Shown here: positions 1 to 27,500 of the stretch, one piece after another
Layout: the number at the start of each line of letters is the position of its first letter
Position numbering within the stretch: position 1 is the first letter of the stretch
Assembly: GCA_018105865.1 (NCBI GenBank)
Contig: CM030834.1
Location: forward strand, 14,133,719 to 14,197,718
Source: Metaphire vulgaris
Lineage: Eukaryota; Annelida; Clitellata; Crassiclitellata; Megascolecidae
Direction: 5' to 3'
Length of the DNA stretch: 64,000 nt
The notes under the pieces: model-generated
What the model saw: the letters and a program-made list of their open reading frames with translations, nothing else
What the model was told of the DNA's origin: nothing
The model's database searches: none
Position numbers and translations under genes: made by a program

Positions 1-177
1 TTATTGGTGTAGTTGAGAAATGGTTGGCCTGGTTGTCAATAGTTGCCTGACTGTATTAGTGTTTAACGTTTGAACGTTGCGTCAAAGCGAGTTATGACAT
101 CGATCCCATACTTAAATACTTAATATAGCCTAATAAGGCTGACTGTAAGGGTGAAAGAGTCGATTGGTATTTGGATA

Positions 178-260
<83 letters not shown>
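178..260 (+). repeat. (TTA)n microsatellite
   Basis: About 27 uninterrupted units; ORFs through it (poly-Tyr, poly-Leu) are not genes. Confidence 0.97.
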
Positions 261-263
<3 letters not shown>

Positions 264-287
264 GACAATTTCTTCAGCGCGACAGAC

Positions 288-506
288 CAGGGCCGACGAG
301 AAGGGGGTACATTTTTACCCGGGCCCGACGATAAACAAAGGGCCCGCGCTAACCAGAAAAAATAAGCGACGACCTGTTTTTGCTTGTCAGCATTTAAGCA
401 TTTATTTCATATGAGGATGATAAAGGATAACCTTTTATTGCTTGTCAAGATTTTTTTAACTTCTCGATATTTGTCCCCCGGCCCGTATTTTCTCTCGATG
501 TCCCTG
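288..506 (+). mobile_element. hAT-type MITE, family F, copy 1
   Basis: Ends CAGGGCCGACGAGA...TCTCTCGATGTCCCTG; 7/8 duplication CGACAGAC / CAACAGAC. Two internal TGCTTGTCA motifs. Confidence 0.85.
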
Positions 507-1094
507 CAACAGACAAGACTATAAGGTCAAAGACAAGAGCGCTTAACAAGAGGAGTCAAAACCTATCTTATATACATGTAAATATACTAAATATGTTTTT
601 AGGATCTAAACTATGCATATATGAAACAATGACTGAACACACAGCATTTTGCTGAACTGGTCGACACAATTGGCAAAAAATATGAGATCCATGTTACACT
701 GAAGTAGGAAGTAATGCGCAAATGGTGGCTACAAACCATAACATAGTTGTAAAAACGACGTAACGGCGGATAGAACGTTACAAGAATCGAAATGGAGATA
801 TCAGCACTGTTGTATATCGCTCCGATAGAGGATGTTGTAAGATACAGTTTGTTCAATTAATTATTGTTCATTCAACATGCATGCTTGATATCTTGAATTT
901 GATTTTCTTACTGTTTGACATCTGTCATTCAATCATCAGCGGAATTCAATGACGGTGTGCCAATGTCAATGTGCGTTGACATGTCCTGTCAATTCTTTTG
1001 AATTCTTGTTCGAATGTTCGCCATTTGAATGAAATAGAAACTATTTTTGCCGAAATAAACACACACGAGGGCTTCTCACATGAGAATTCAACTG

Positions 1095-1396
1095 CAGTGG
1101 CGTAGCGCGGGAGGGGGCAGGGTGCGGTCGCCCCGGGCACAAATGCATTCTTGGGATGGGGGGGGGAAAATTTCAAGGGAAAAATAAAAATACGAAGTAA
1201 TAATAAATCCTATAATAGGCAGACATAATTATGTCATTCACAAACAAGAACTGCATGACATTTCGCGGAATCTATATCACTGCAATGTGACAATAAGATA
1301 TGATGACGATGTTTTGCTTGTCAAGACATTTTGGGGATAAGTTGGAGGCGCAATCCCTCTTTTGCCCGGGCGCTGGCAACCCACGCTACGCCACTG
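1095..1396 (+). mobile_element. hAT-type MITE
   Basis: Ends CAGTGGCGTAGCG...CGCTACGCCACTG; perfect 8-bp duplication TTCAACTG (1087-1094, 1397-1404). 302 bp, one copy in the window. Confidence 0.93.
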
Positions 1397-1661
1397 TTCA
1401 ACTGTAAGACTGTTGGAGCGCAAAACGCGTTTCAAGACATTAACCTTGAAACTTGCATGTGTTAAGGCTGTAAATTGAACTAAAACAACTAGGCGCAGAT
1501 CTTAACATTGGTCGCCTATGTAACAATATATTGGGATTGTCGTTCCAGATGAGATGACTATCGTTGCGTGGAACGAGAATTCTACGAGCTCTCTAGTTTT
1601 ATTTTACTTAATTTTGCTCGATAGCCGCGATCGAAATTTTTAATCTAATTGATTGCACTGT

Positions 1662-1791
1662 TTCTTCTTCTTCTTCTTCTTCTTCTTCTTCTTCTTCTTC
1701 TTCTTCTTCTTCTTCTTCTTCTTCTTCTTCTTCTTCTTTCTTCTTCTTCTTCTTCTTCTTCTTCTTTCTTCTTCTTCTTCTTTTTTTTCTT

Positions 1792-1822
<31 letters not shown>

Positions 1823-1828
1823 TTATTA
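1662..1828 (+). repeat. (TTC)n microsatellite
   Basis: About 165 bp of TTC with TTTC interruptions; the ORFs on both strands are artefacts. Confidence 0.97.
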
Positions 1829-2010
1829 TTTCATACGAGGTAGTCTCTACTACCGTCGTTTTCATGAACATCCGCTTCAGAAGAGCTTAGCACCTAAATG
1901 CCAGAACATTCCAATTCCAATTGCTTTTATTCCTTCACTTCATCCAATCTAATTGCGATTTGCTACCCTTGACATTTGACGCTTTTCCAACCGGTCCGAT
2001 CGTCTCCAGG

Positions 2011-2152
2011 CAGGGATATTTTTACACCCCCTAAAACCCCAACACCCCCAATTTCAGCTATGCAATGACCTTGTTTTGCTTGTCAGACTTCTTTGGCAGG
2101 GGACCCCAGAATTTACCAACACCCCAAATTGTTATTCCTAGAAATAACCCTG
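2011..2152 (+). mobile_element. hAT-type MITE, family E, copy 1
   Basis: Ends CAGGGATATTTTTA...TAGAAATAACCCTG; perfect 8-bp duplication TCTCCAGG (2003-2010, 2153-2160). Confidence 0.9.
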
Positions 2153-2355
2153 TCTCCAGGTGCTTTAGCGTGGCCACGTCGAGAAGAAAGACCGCCATGG
2201 CCCGAAACATACTTATGCGCTGTCTATGCTATTTTTTCCAAGAAAAATCCTTCAGTTGAGTAGGTCTCGAGCAGTTACAGAGCAAAAACTACAGAGCTAC
2301 TCACCTTAAACCTCGTCTAGTCTGATCGCCATTGTTTTTACTTGAGTCTCTTTCG

Positions 2356-2356
<1 letters not shown>

Positions 2357-2415
<59 letters not shown>

Positions 2416-2486
2416 TGTATATATATAATTATGTATACAATATATGTGTATATATAAAATACACTGTATATATACAGTATACACGA

Positions 2487-2532
<46 letters not shown>
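2357..2532 (+). repeat. (TA)n microsatellites
   Basis: Two (TA)n blocks separated by TA-rich sequence; the separating sequence contains CTGTATATATA motifs. Confidence 0.95.
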
Positions 2533-2533
<1 letters not shown>

Positions 2534-2588
2534 ACAATGCATTTAACGCGGTTCTTGAAATGTATCACTTGATATCTCAGTGCGATTC

Positions 2589-2590
<2 letters not shown>

Positions 2591-2684
<94 letters not shown>

Positions 2685-2685
2685 C
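2591..2685 (+). repeat. (CA)n(TA)n microsatellite
   Basis: About 37 CA units followed by about 11 TA units. Confidence 0.97.
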
Positions 2686-3421
2686 AGTATATGTATGCAT
2701 AATCACTGTGTTCGGATAAAAGGGAGTCCTTAAACATATCGCACTCAAAAATATCGAATCTGCTGCACCTATTTAGACAGAATATTAAACACATAAAGAT
2801 ACATCTATTCGCGTCATAAGCGCAAAATGTCACCAAAGAATTCGTTTGCTCGTTTGAGCGGTTTGTAGCTTTTGCGGTCAGCTGCATGCCATAGATTACA
2901 GTCTTATGCATATTATTGGCTGACGTCATTTTCTACGTCATTGTGTGTGTTGACAAACAAAGAAAATGTTTTCAAACGAAGATCATATTCAACTTAATTT
3001 TATATTAGAATTGAAATGAGGGCTGGAATAAAACATAAATAATTAACATTGGTTTTCCTTATTATCAAAGGTTCCCTTTTTCCCGAACACAGTGTATACA
3101 TATGTATAAAGAGTATATATACATGCACATGTACATGCACCTATGTCTATATTTATATAGGCATATGTGCATGTACATATGCATGTATATATGCCTGCTT
3201 GCATGTGTGCCTATGTTTGCACATGCGGGTGTTTGCAATGCTTGAAGCGAGCGTTGGCAATTGCTCTGAAGCTGTCGAAATACAAAAGCGTATGTTAATC
3301 GTTTCTTCTTTTTTTCGTTTCTTCTCTTTACATGTTTTGTTATATGATATGCTTCTGAAAGATATTGATGTTTAGCGAAAACCCATCTTTGCTGCTAAGA
3401 GCGGAGGAGAGAGAGATATAG

Positions 3422-3423
<2 letters not shown>

Positions 3424-3504
<81 letters not shown>

Positions 3505-3539
3505 AGCGAGAAAGACAGAGACAGAGACAGAGACAGAGA
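3424..3539 (+). repeat. (GA)n microsatellite with (GACAGA)n
   Basis: About 38 GA units, then GAGACA repeats. Confidence 0.95.
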
Positions 3540-4064
3540 GCGTGGAGGCAGTGATAGATATATTTTCTATGCGAAAATATTTCGTTTTGAGAACGAAGAG
3601 CAGATGGAAATGGCATTGCAGTCTTCGCTTTGCTCATACTGTAGGCGCAGACGCTTCGCCACGTGTAATTGCATGCTCTGTCTGATGAATAATGATAGCT
3701 TCATGCATCAATTCAGAAGATAAAGCATCAGTTTCCAGTTTCTGTCTATTGCCTATCAAACCGAAGTGTATATTGCTCTGCTTGTTTCTGAGGCCTATCA
3801 TATTCGACATTATTACTACCTTGAAACTTTTGACTAAATTCTCGGATGCTCCTCGCTCTCTCTTTATTTCAGCAGATTTCTTACTTTGTGCAGATTTGAT
3901 TTAAAAGAAATTGTTCTGTAAATTGGCAGCCATGTAGCCTACACGTTGTCTCAAGAGGACAATTGTTGCGTCGAATTCGAGAATAATTTGGTCTCGTTGA
4001 TTCAATTAGGAGTAAATCAGAAATATAATGTATTACTTAATTGGAACACTGGCATTAGTAGGCC

Positions 4065-4237
4065 CAGTGTTGATTCTAGCCATCTTGACATTGGGGGATT
4101 TTGAAATTGTTTGGGGGGACAAGGTCTGAGTCGTCACACTTTGAAGGGGGAATTTCCATCCCCATGCAACATAAAAAATTGTGGGGATTTTAAAACTTGG
4201 GGGAATTCCCCCCAGAGAAGGCCTAGAATAAACACTG
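4065..4237 (-). mobile_element. hAT-type MITE, family B, copy 1
   Basis: Ends CAGTGTTGATTCTAG...CTAGAATAAACACTG; 7/8 duplication AGTAGGCC / AGTAAGCC. Interior is C/G-run rich with no ORF. Confidence 0.85.
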
Positions 4238-4409
4238 AGTAAGCCTGCGTCGCTTAGTCTTATCATGTTTCACCCAATCGCTGGATGTGATCTTGAAATT
4301 TTCTGCGCAGAAATACTCAGAATGAAGACCAAAGATTCATTCATTTGCCTGAGAAAAAAACTCTGACTCAAAACAATGAATATTGAATATTCATTGTAGA
4401 AAGATTGTA

Positions 4410-4449
4410 GAAAGTTCATTGAATGCTTTTCAGCATTCAATGAACTTTC
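4410..4449. repeat. Perfect hairpin, 17-bp stem and 6-nt loop
   Basis: GAAAGTTCATTGAATGC (4410-4426), loop TTTTCA, then the exact reverse complement (4433-4449). A near-palindrome CAATGAATATTGAATATTC lies just upstream at 4375. Confidence 0.85.
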
Positions 4450-5176
4450 ATTGAATTGTTTCTTCCCTATTTCTTTTCGTGCCATCTCACAATTGAGCAA
4501 GTTCTTGCAAAAGAACTGCGAACCAGTGAATTGCAAAATGATTTATGTTGTGAAGTCTGAACCAGGTATTCGTGGAGACAGAAGGGGAATGACAAAATTT
4601 AACCAGCAAATGGAAAACATTCGATTTCTGCGTTCTGTCCAAACATTGTGTTACTCATTAACGCTTTATTCGAAAGTGACAATTTGTTAAACAATTTTGA
4701 AACTTTCGCGATTGTTTGAAGATAGTTTGGTCATAGCGGTTTGCGAAACCTCATATATTTAAAGTAGGACAAGTATTACGTTTAGAGAATCAGTGCATAA
4801 TATTGCATTGCCACAAACCAGAAGTTTTGGTGCTAGATTTCATAAACGCATTGTGTCGAAATACTCCCACTCTAAAATTGTCGGCCTCCAGTGGAGTTGA
4901 CGGCACCAGAATTTCGACCCAACCTAGACTCACTCTAATCAATGAGAGGGTTAGGCCCCCTACCGCCGAATAAACGAACATTATTCACATAGAAACCAGT
5001 CGTTGTTACATGATGAACTGCCAGTTTAGGGAACATTGGTGGAGAGCAGCCTGTGCTAAACTCTTCTGGTAATGAGTGTCCTTGTGTTACTCTTGTTGTC
5101 GATAGCTTTGCTATACTCCATCATTTTCATCTTCTTAAGAACGTCATTTTCTTCAAGGCGTCTCTTTTCGTTATAG

Positions 5177-21825
<16,649 letters not shown>

Positions 21826-21968
21826 TGAGGACGAGTGACGTTCTTGGTGCAGTCTTTCGAACCGTTTTCTCCGTTTACACTTTACAGCGACTGTTATCGT
21901 CTCTTCGTTTGCATGTTGACACTTGATAAAACGCAACACCTCCTCCGTATATAAGGCTACTAGTCATT

Positions 21969-22016
<48 letters not shown>

Positions 22017-22199
22017 GTTAAGGTGTAATTTTCTACTGTGACGATTCATTTAATTAATTCAACAGCCTCTGTCGAATTTCATGCGAAAACAATACAAGAC
22101 TTACAAGTGACTTTAGTCAGTTGATCGATCTTTTCAAAGAGAACTTGTCTGACGAGAGTCAGTTTGTCAGTTTCTCATACCTCAGTAGATGAGTCTACT

Positions 22200-22242
<43 letters not shown>

Positions 22243-22518
22243 GTATTTGACGAGAGGACAGCGATTGTAGCAGTCCAGCTTCTGGGGAGTTTTTAAGGCC
22301 AGATTAGGAATTGATAGCTGTAATTATGAAGGTCTTGGGTCTTTGTAAAGTTGACGGACAGGTGTAATAACAGGCTGTGGAACAATATAGCGCTGATCGA
22401 GACAAGATTTGTTTGAACCATAGTGCTGATAGGCAGATTGGATTAACCAATAAATGACTGCGCTTCTGTTAGATGCGAAGCTGACCAATAAGTCAATGAT
22501 AGTGATGAGTATTTTCCA

Positions 22519-22651
22519 TACCGTGATTAAAGTTGTCTGGGAGGCATTACTGCCTGTGTGATAGCCACTGGAGACGCTAACGGGACTTGGACCTCGCTCT
22601 GTCAGCCTACCGCTCCAGCGCCTAACCCACTCCGCCATCTTCCGCCTCTGA
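22519..22651 (-). mobile_element. tRNA-derived SINE, copy 1
   Basis: On the minus strand: GCGGAAGATGGCGGAGTGGG (box A-like), then a box B-like AGGTCCAAGTCCC, then a tail shared with the other copies (CACACAGGCAGTAATGCC). Not an intact tRNA: no acceptor-stem pairing. Confidence 0.75.
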
Positions 22652-22830
22652 GTTCTCTACCCAAAGACAGGTCCAAATGAGATGAGTGCGATAACCTCCT
22701 GTTGCCTTCCTCGCAGACAATTAGAGGTGAACTGAAGTTGTTCAAGGTCACTGCTGATTGGCTAGGGTCAGTATCGAACACACGACCCTCCGATTGCATG
22801 TCAAAAACCCCACCAGTTCTCCACCGAACC

Positions 22831-23019
22831 CAGGGTTATTTCTAGGATTATCAATTTGGGGTGTGTGAGTAGGCCTATGTTCTGGGGGTCTCCTGCCGAA
22901 CCGAACAAGTCTGACAAGCAAAAAAGGTCATCCCAGACCCAGATCGATAGGGGGTGTTGGGGGTGTCGGTCTCAGATTGGGGGGTTTTGAGGGTGTTAGG
23001 GGAGTAAATAATATCCCTG
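22831..23019 (-). mobile_element. hAT-type MITE, family E, copy 2
   Basis: Ends CAGGGTTATTTCTAGGA...TAAATAATATCCCTG; 7/8 duplication ACCGAACC / ACTGAACC. Confidence 0.88.
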
Positions 23020-23119
23020 ACTGAACCCTTCCCTAAACCATTGACTTCAAATAGACACTGTGTGCAGGCGTTCACATGTGTAGTTCGTAAGTTTATTTCG
23101 TCTTATTTATAAATTCATA

Positions 23120-23413
23120 TAGTGGCATAGCCAGGGGATTTGGAGGTTAAACCCCCTTGGTTGCCCGACCCTAAATTCTTTTATTGCGTATTATTATTCT
23201 GTGGGTGGAGGGGCTCCCAAATCGGGTATAAGGTAGCGAAAAAGAAGAAAAAGAAGCAAAGAAAAATATCAATATAGTTTACGCGCTCAAATAGTTGTAT
23301 AACTTACTTAATCAAGCAAAATATAGATGGGCACCCTTATTCTTGTCAGGATTTTTCGGAGTTGGGAATGGTCATAACCCCCACCCCTTCGGGAAATCCT
23401 GGCCACGCCACTG
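23120..23413 (+). mobile_element. hAT-type MITE, family C, copy 1
   Basis: Ends TAGTGGCATAGCCAGG...CCTGGCCACGCCACTG; 7/8 duplication AATTCATA / CATTCATA. Shares TTGGTTG.CCGACC and CCCTTCGGGAAAT with the copy at 58961. Confidence 0.85.
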
Positions 23414-23699
23414 CATTCATAAAGGTTGCTGTTTTAAGAAGGAGCCTTTAGCGATGAATCCATTTGTGCCACAATTGCTAGGGATTTGTTCTTGAAAATC
23501 CGCAATGGGCCTATATAGTCCTATAGTCGATGTGCTTTTTCACAATCGAAGATTCGGAGCTTTGTGTCGTTACCTCTTTCGGCAGCGATATGATCACAGA
23601 GTAACGCGCTTGAGAATTAAGTAGCGATGCAGTCGGCCTCGATCCGACGGCCCGACGACTCTGCAGTCGCCCGCCCGTTCGAGGGCCAGCATCGTCCTA

Positions 23700-23888
23700 C
23701 TAGTCCTTGCCGTGAAAGATGTAGAACAGCCAGTATATGACGTTGAAGCATAGAAAGGCCGTGGGAAACAGCTTACGGGAGAAGCTGTCGATGTTCTGCG
23801 CCCTCTTGACGTTGCGTTGGATGAACTGCTTCGACAGGCGTCGCGTTAGGCCGTGACTCAGTCTCCTTCCAAGCGGCAGGACTTCCAT
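23700..23888 (-). CDS. Receptor terminal exon: TM4 and stop
   Basis: Acceptor gtccttgtcag|ATG in phase 0. Encodes a basic segment, the pre-TM4 motif NIDSFSRKLFPTAFLCFNVI and YWLFYIFHGKD, then TAG at 23702-23700. This is the canonical GlyR/GluCl C-terminus. Confidence 0.93.
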   Translation of the reverse strand: MEVLPLGRRLSHGLTRRLSKQFIQRNVKRAQNIDSFSRKLFPTAFLCFNVIYWLFYIFHGKD

Positions 23889-24444
23889 CTGACAAGGACA
23901 GAGAACGGTACGGTCAGCGCAGTCAGTTAAAGAGACGATGACAATAAAATTAATAGGCAGCGGGTGGAACGACTGGAAAACGACCGAGTCGTGAATTTTG
24001 AGGAGAGTCGACACAAGTCAACTGAAAAGCAGAAGACCAAGTCACTAAAGAAATTCAGTTCTTAAGGCAGTTGAGGAGAGAGAGAGAGTGAGAGAAAGAA
24101 AGGGAGGTAAAGAAAGAAAGAGAGAGAGGGGGGGATAATTCAGTGCAAATAAGACGAGAGAGGATCGAAGGAACGGTTTGATAGAACGCTTCACGTGCAG
24201 CAAGACGTTAATACGTCCGCAAATGATGAGTAAACTTGTTACTGTACATGACATGCATAAATCGACATAAAAAAGACACCACATATCATTTGATATTGTC
24301 GTTGATGATGATTATGACGACGACGACGATGATGATGATGATGGTGATGGTGGTGATGGTGGTGGTGCTGATGGTGGTAGCGAGTTCTGTTTGGACAGTT
24401 TTTGCTGCGCCCAAGTGAGCTATCCGTCCTGAAGAATCTGAATG

Positions 24445-24511
<67 letters not shown>

Positions 24512-27500
24512 TTTGCTCTCTGCCATCTCTTTAGCGGCAATAGTTAGACACACAATGTTTCCAAGAAGTTCTATCTTCTGTTTATCGTCTTCCTTCTACG
24601 ACTGAAATTCCTTTCATGTTCATATCTTCTCTGATGTTGTCCATCCACTGTTTCCTGGGTCTTCCTCTTTCTTTATTTCCTTCTATTTGAGTGTAGAGTA
24701 CCTTGCATGGTAGTCTCCGTTTATGACACAAGTAATGATTGGATTTTAAAAACAAAACATATGTCGAAGGCTTCTTGGATTTTACATTTAGACCACCTCA
24801 GTGTTGAATAATTTGTCTTAAAACATCGTGGGTCAAACTGCTTCTAAACCAAACTTGCCGACCACTGATTGTGGGTAGGACGGCTATGAACCAACATTTA
24901 GAATTTCGATCCTGAGAAGGTATGATACTCAACCAGTGGGGGACGTTAACCCCCACTCCCGACGAATCAAACTATGAACTACCTGTTCAGCTGGATTTTC
25001 TACCCTTATGGTCTCCTTTTCCTTTCCTTTCGTTCGGCCAATGGAGACGGCCGATGGAGGAGGAGGAGGCGAGGCAGAGGAGGAAGATGGAGCGCCCGCA
25101 GCTGCCTCAGGCGGCGGAGGATGAGGGGAGTTGCCGCCCCCGTGGGTGCTCCTGCCCTTCACCTCCTTCCTCGACCAGACGTTGACGATGGCGAACTCGA
25201 GCAGCGACCCGAAGGCGAACGCCAGGGAGACGGACATCCAGACGTCGATGGCCTTGATGTAGGACACCTGGGGCAGCTGACCCCTCGATCCCGTGCTCTG
25301 CATCGTGAGGTTGAGGACGGTCAGAAGGCCGATCGAGACCCGAGCGACCACCGCGTCGACGCTGATCCAGAAACCGACCCAGGACAGAATGACGAGGAGT
25401 ATGCTCGGTATGTAGTACTGGATCATGAAGTAGCCGAGGTTCCGGCTCACGATGAACTTGACCTGGAGACAGGGAAACGTCTGCGAGGAATCGACTGAAC
25501 GACGGAAAAAAACAAGACCAGACATCTTTCTCTCTCTCTCTTTCTCTCTCTTCCAGTCGCATTTAACTGTTAACTTCTCAGTACTCATCAAACAATACGA
25601 AACTCTAAAGTAACGAACGACTTCAAACAGAAGCATTGACAACTACTAATTTTATTTTCAGTAATTTGATGTCTAAAAATTCCAAGGTATACTTTGAAAG
25701 GGCCAATCATTGTGTTGCATTCCAGAGAATATAGGACATACACACACGCATATATATATATTTATATATATGTATATATATATATACATATACGCCGGGA
25801 CAGTGATATACGTTGTGGGTTCTGAATGGACTAATACGGTTACTGACGCTTCGTCTTGTTGTACGTGCATTCGGACAGATTGAAGCCATCCATTACAAAC
25901 TGAGGCATCTTTTCTCCGGTTGGGTCGAACTGAACTGCTTCGCCTTCAGGTTCGATCCACTTCAGCAGAACCTCTTCAGACGAATATCCATCTGAGCGAA
26001 CACACACACGCACACACACAGGCAATCTCAGCTGGAGTTTTAGGCATGGCGGCGGCGTCTTCTCTGGACGTCATCTCGGGATGAAATCGGTTTCCGATCA
26101 ACTAACGAAATTCCTCGTTAAAGCAAGATTCACGTGTGACTGGAGCTAGTCACTGTTGGCAAAGTGACAGATATACTTAAATTACCACGGCCGAGACAAT
26201 AGAATTTTCTCTTCGACTGCCAACAATAAATGCCAATTCTGAGCGTAAAATTAATCTAATTTTCCATTTTGTCAGCAACTTTACAGTTCGACGCTGTCAT
26301 TCGCTTGAATTCGAAACAATTGTAAATACTGAAAAATTATGCATAGGCCTAATGCCTTTTCGCAAATGGTCAATAAAAAATACCCGTTCTGTTTTTCATC
26401 AAGTTTTTGGAGAGAGTAGGCGACCTGTTTTGTACTCCAGCATTACATGAGAAAAACACATATTGACCAAGCAACGTTTTCTCCTCTCTGATAGATTTTA
26501 GTATGTATTCATGAAATTAGTATGCACTCTAGACATGTTTGTTAGTCAACAGCTACTCGGAATAAACACGATAAAACGTTAAGATTATGCGGCGCGCCTC
26601 GTATTTAAAAATAAAGGTTCACCCGTAGGCTCAACGCCCCGAAGGATACGGTTACACGTTTTCGTGGTCATCAGCCCATGGGTGGCTAAACGTTGAACGG
26701 CGAACGGTGCTCAGTCATTCTGCCGAACCTATGGTTACCTTCGCAATTTTGCCATTGCTACTCATTTTACCACTGCAATTGAGTGAAGGCTGAGTCAACC
26801 CCAGGACTCTTGCGAGCATCGAACTCGTTTCCGCCGGCTCCACACACTACAGTCCAACGACGCGAACCACTCTTCTATCTTCCCACCCCATATTTACCGT
26901 TTAGAAATCAAGGATCATTGAAATCTAGAAATTACACTAAGCACAGTTTTTTCTGAACCGCGTAAAACACGATTATAAGAATTGCTTCGACGCACTTACA
27001 GCTCTCGAAAAGCAACGGACATTTCTGTCGATCCATTGGATAACGTTGCAGCCTCATTGGACACGAAAGAGTCGCGGTGATTCTGCACTTACAATAACAA
27101 AACAACATCACATCGTGTTGACAGGCTATAAACACATGCGCATGCGTCAACACAGTGGCGGCACCACAGGGGGGCGCGGCCCGGGAGAGCCCGTGCCCCC
27201 CTATTGAGTGCCTGGCCCCCGCCAGTGGCCCCCCTGTTGGGACCCTATACTTAATACTACATACCTAATAACAAATGGTTGGCTCCCCATGATTAGAAGT
27301 TGCCACCCCAACGCCCCCCCCCACTTGCCAAATCCTGGAGCCGCCACTGCGTCAACAGCAAATATTGCTATCCCGTTTTATAAGCAACAGTGATATTGAA
27401 ATTTGTGCTACACATAAATTAATCAGTTGTTTATTTCCAAATTTCTAATTTTTATATGCAATGTTCAAATCTACCTTCTCATAATTCTGTCTCTATATAG

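Larger units (their letters stand above)
21826..23699. other. Convergent intergenic region between KANK and the receptor gene
   Basis: 1.9 kb between the two stop codons (tail-to-tail genes). It holds a (TTA)n at 21968-22014, a (GA)n at 22203-22238, SINE copy 1, and MITEs of families E and C. No gene seen. A CpG-rich stretch lies at 23620-23699, possibly the receptor 3' UTR. Confidence 0.7.

Noticed and set aside
151..414. ORFs encoding poly-Tyr or poly-Leu
   Set aside because: They are translations of the (TTA)n microsatellite; same for the Phe/Leu/Ser/Glu runs at 1608-1952 and the Tyr/Ile runs at 2301-2568.
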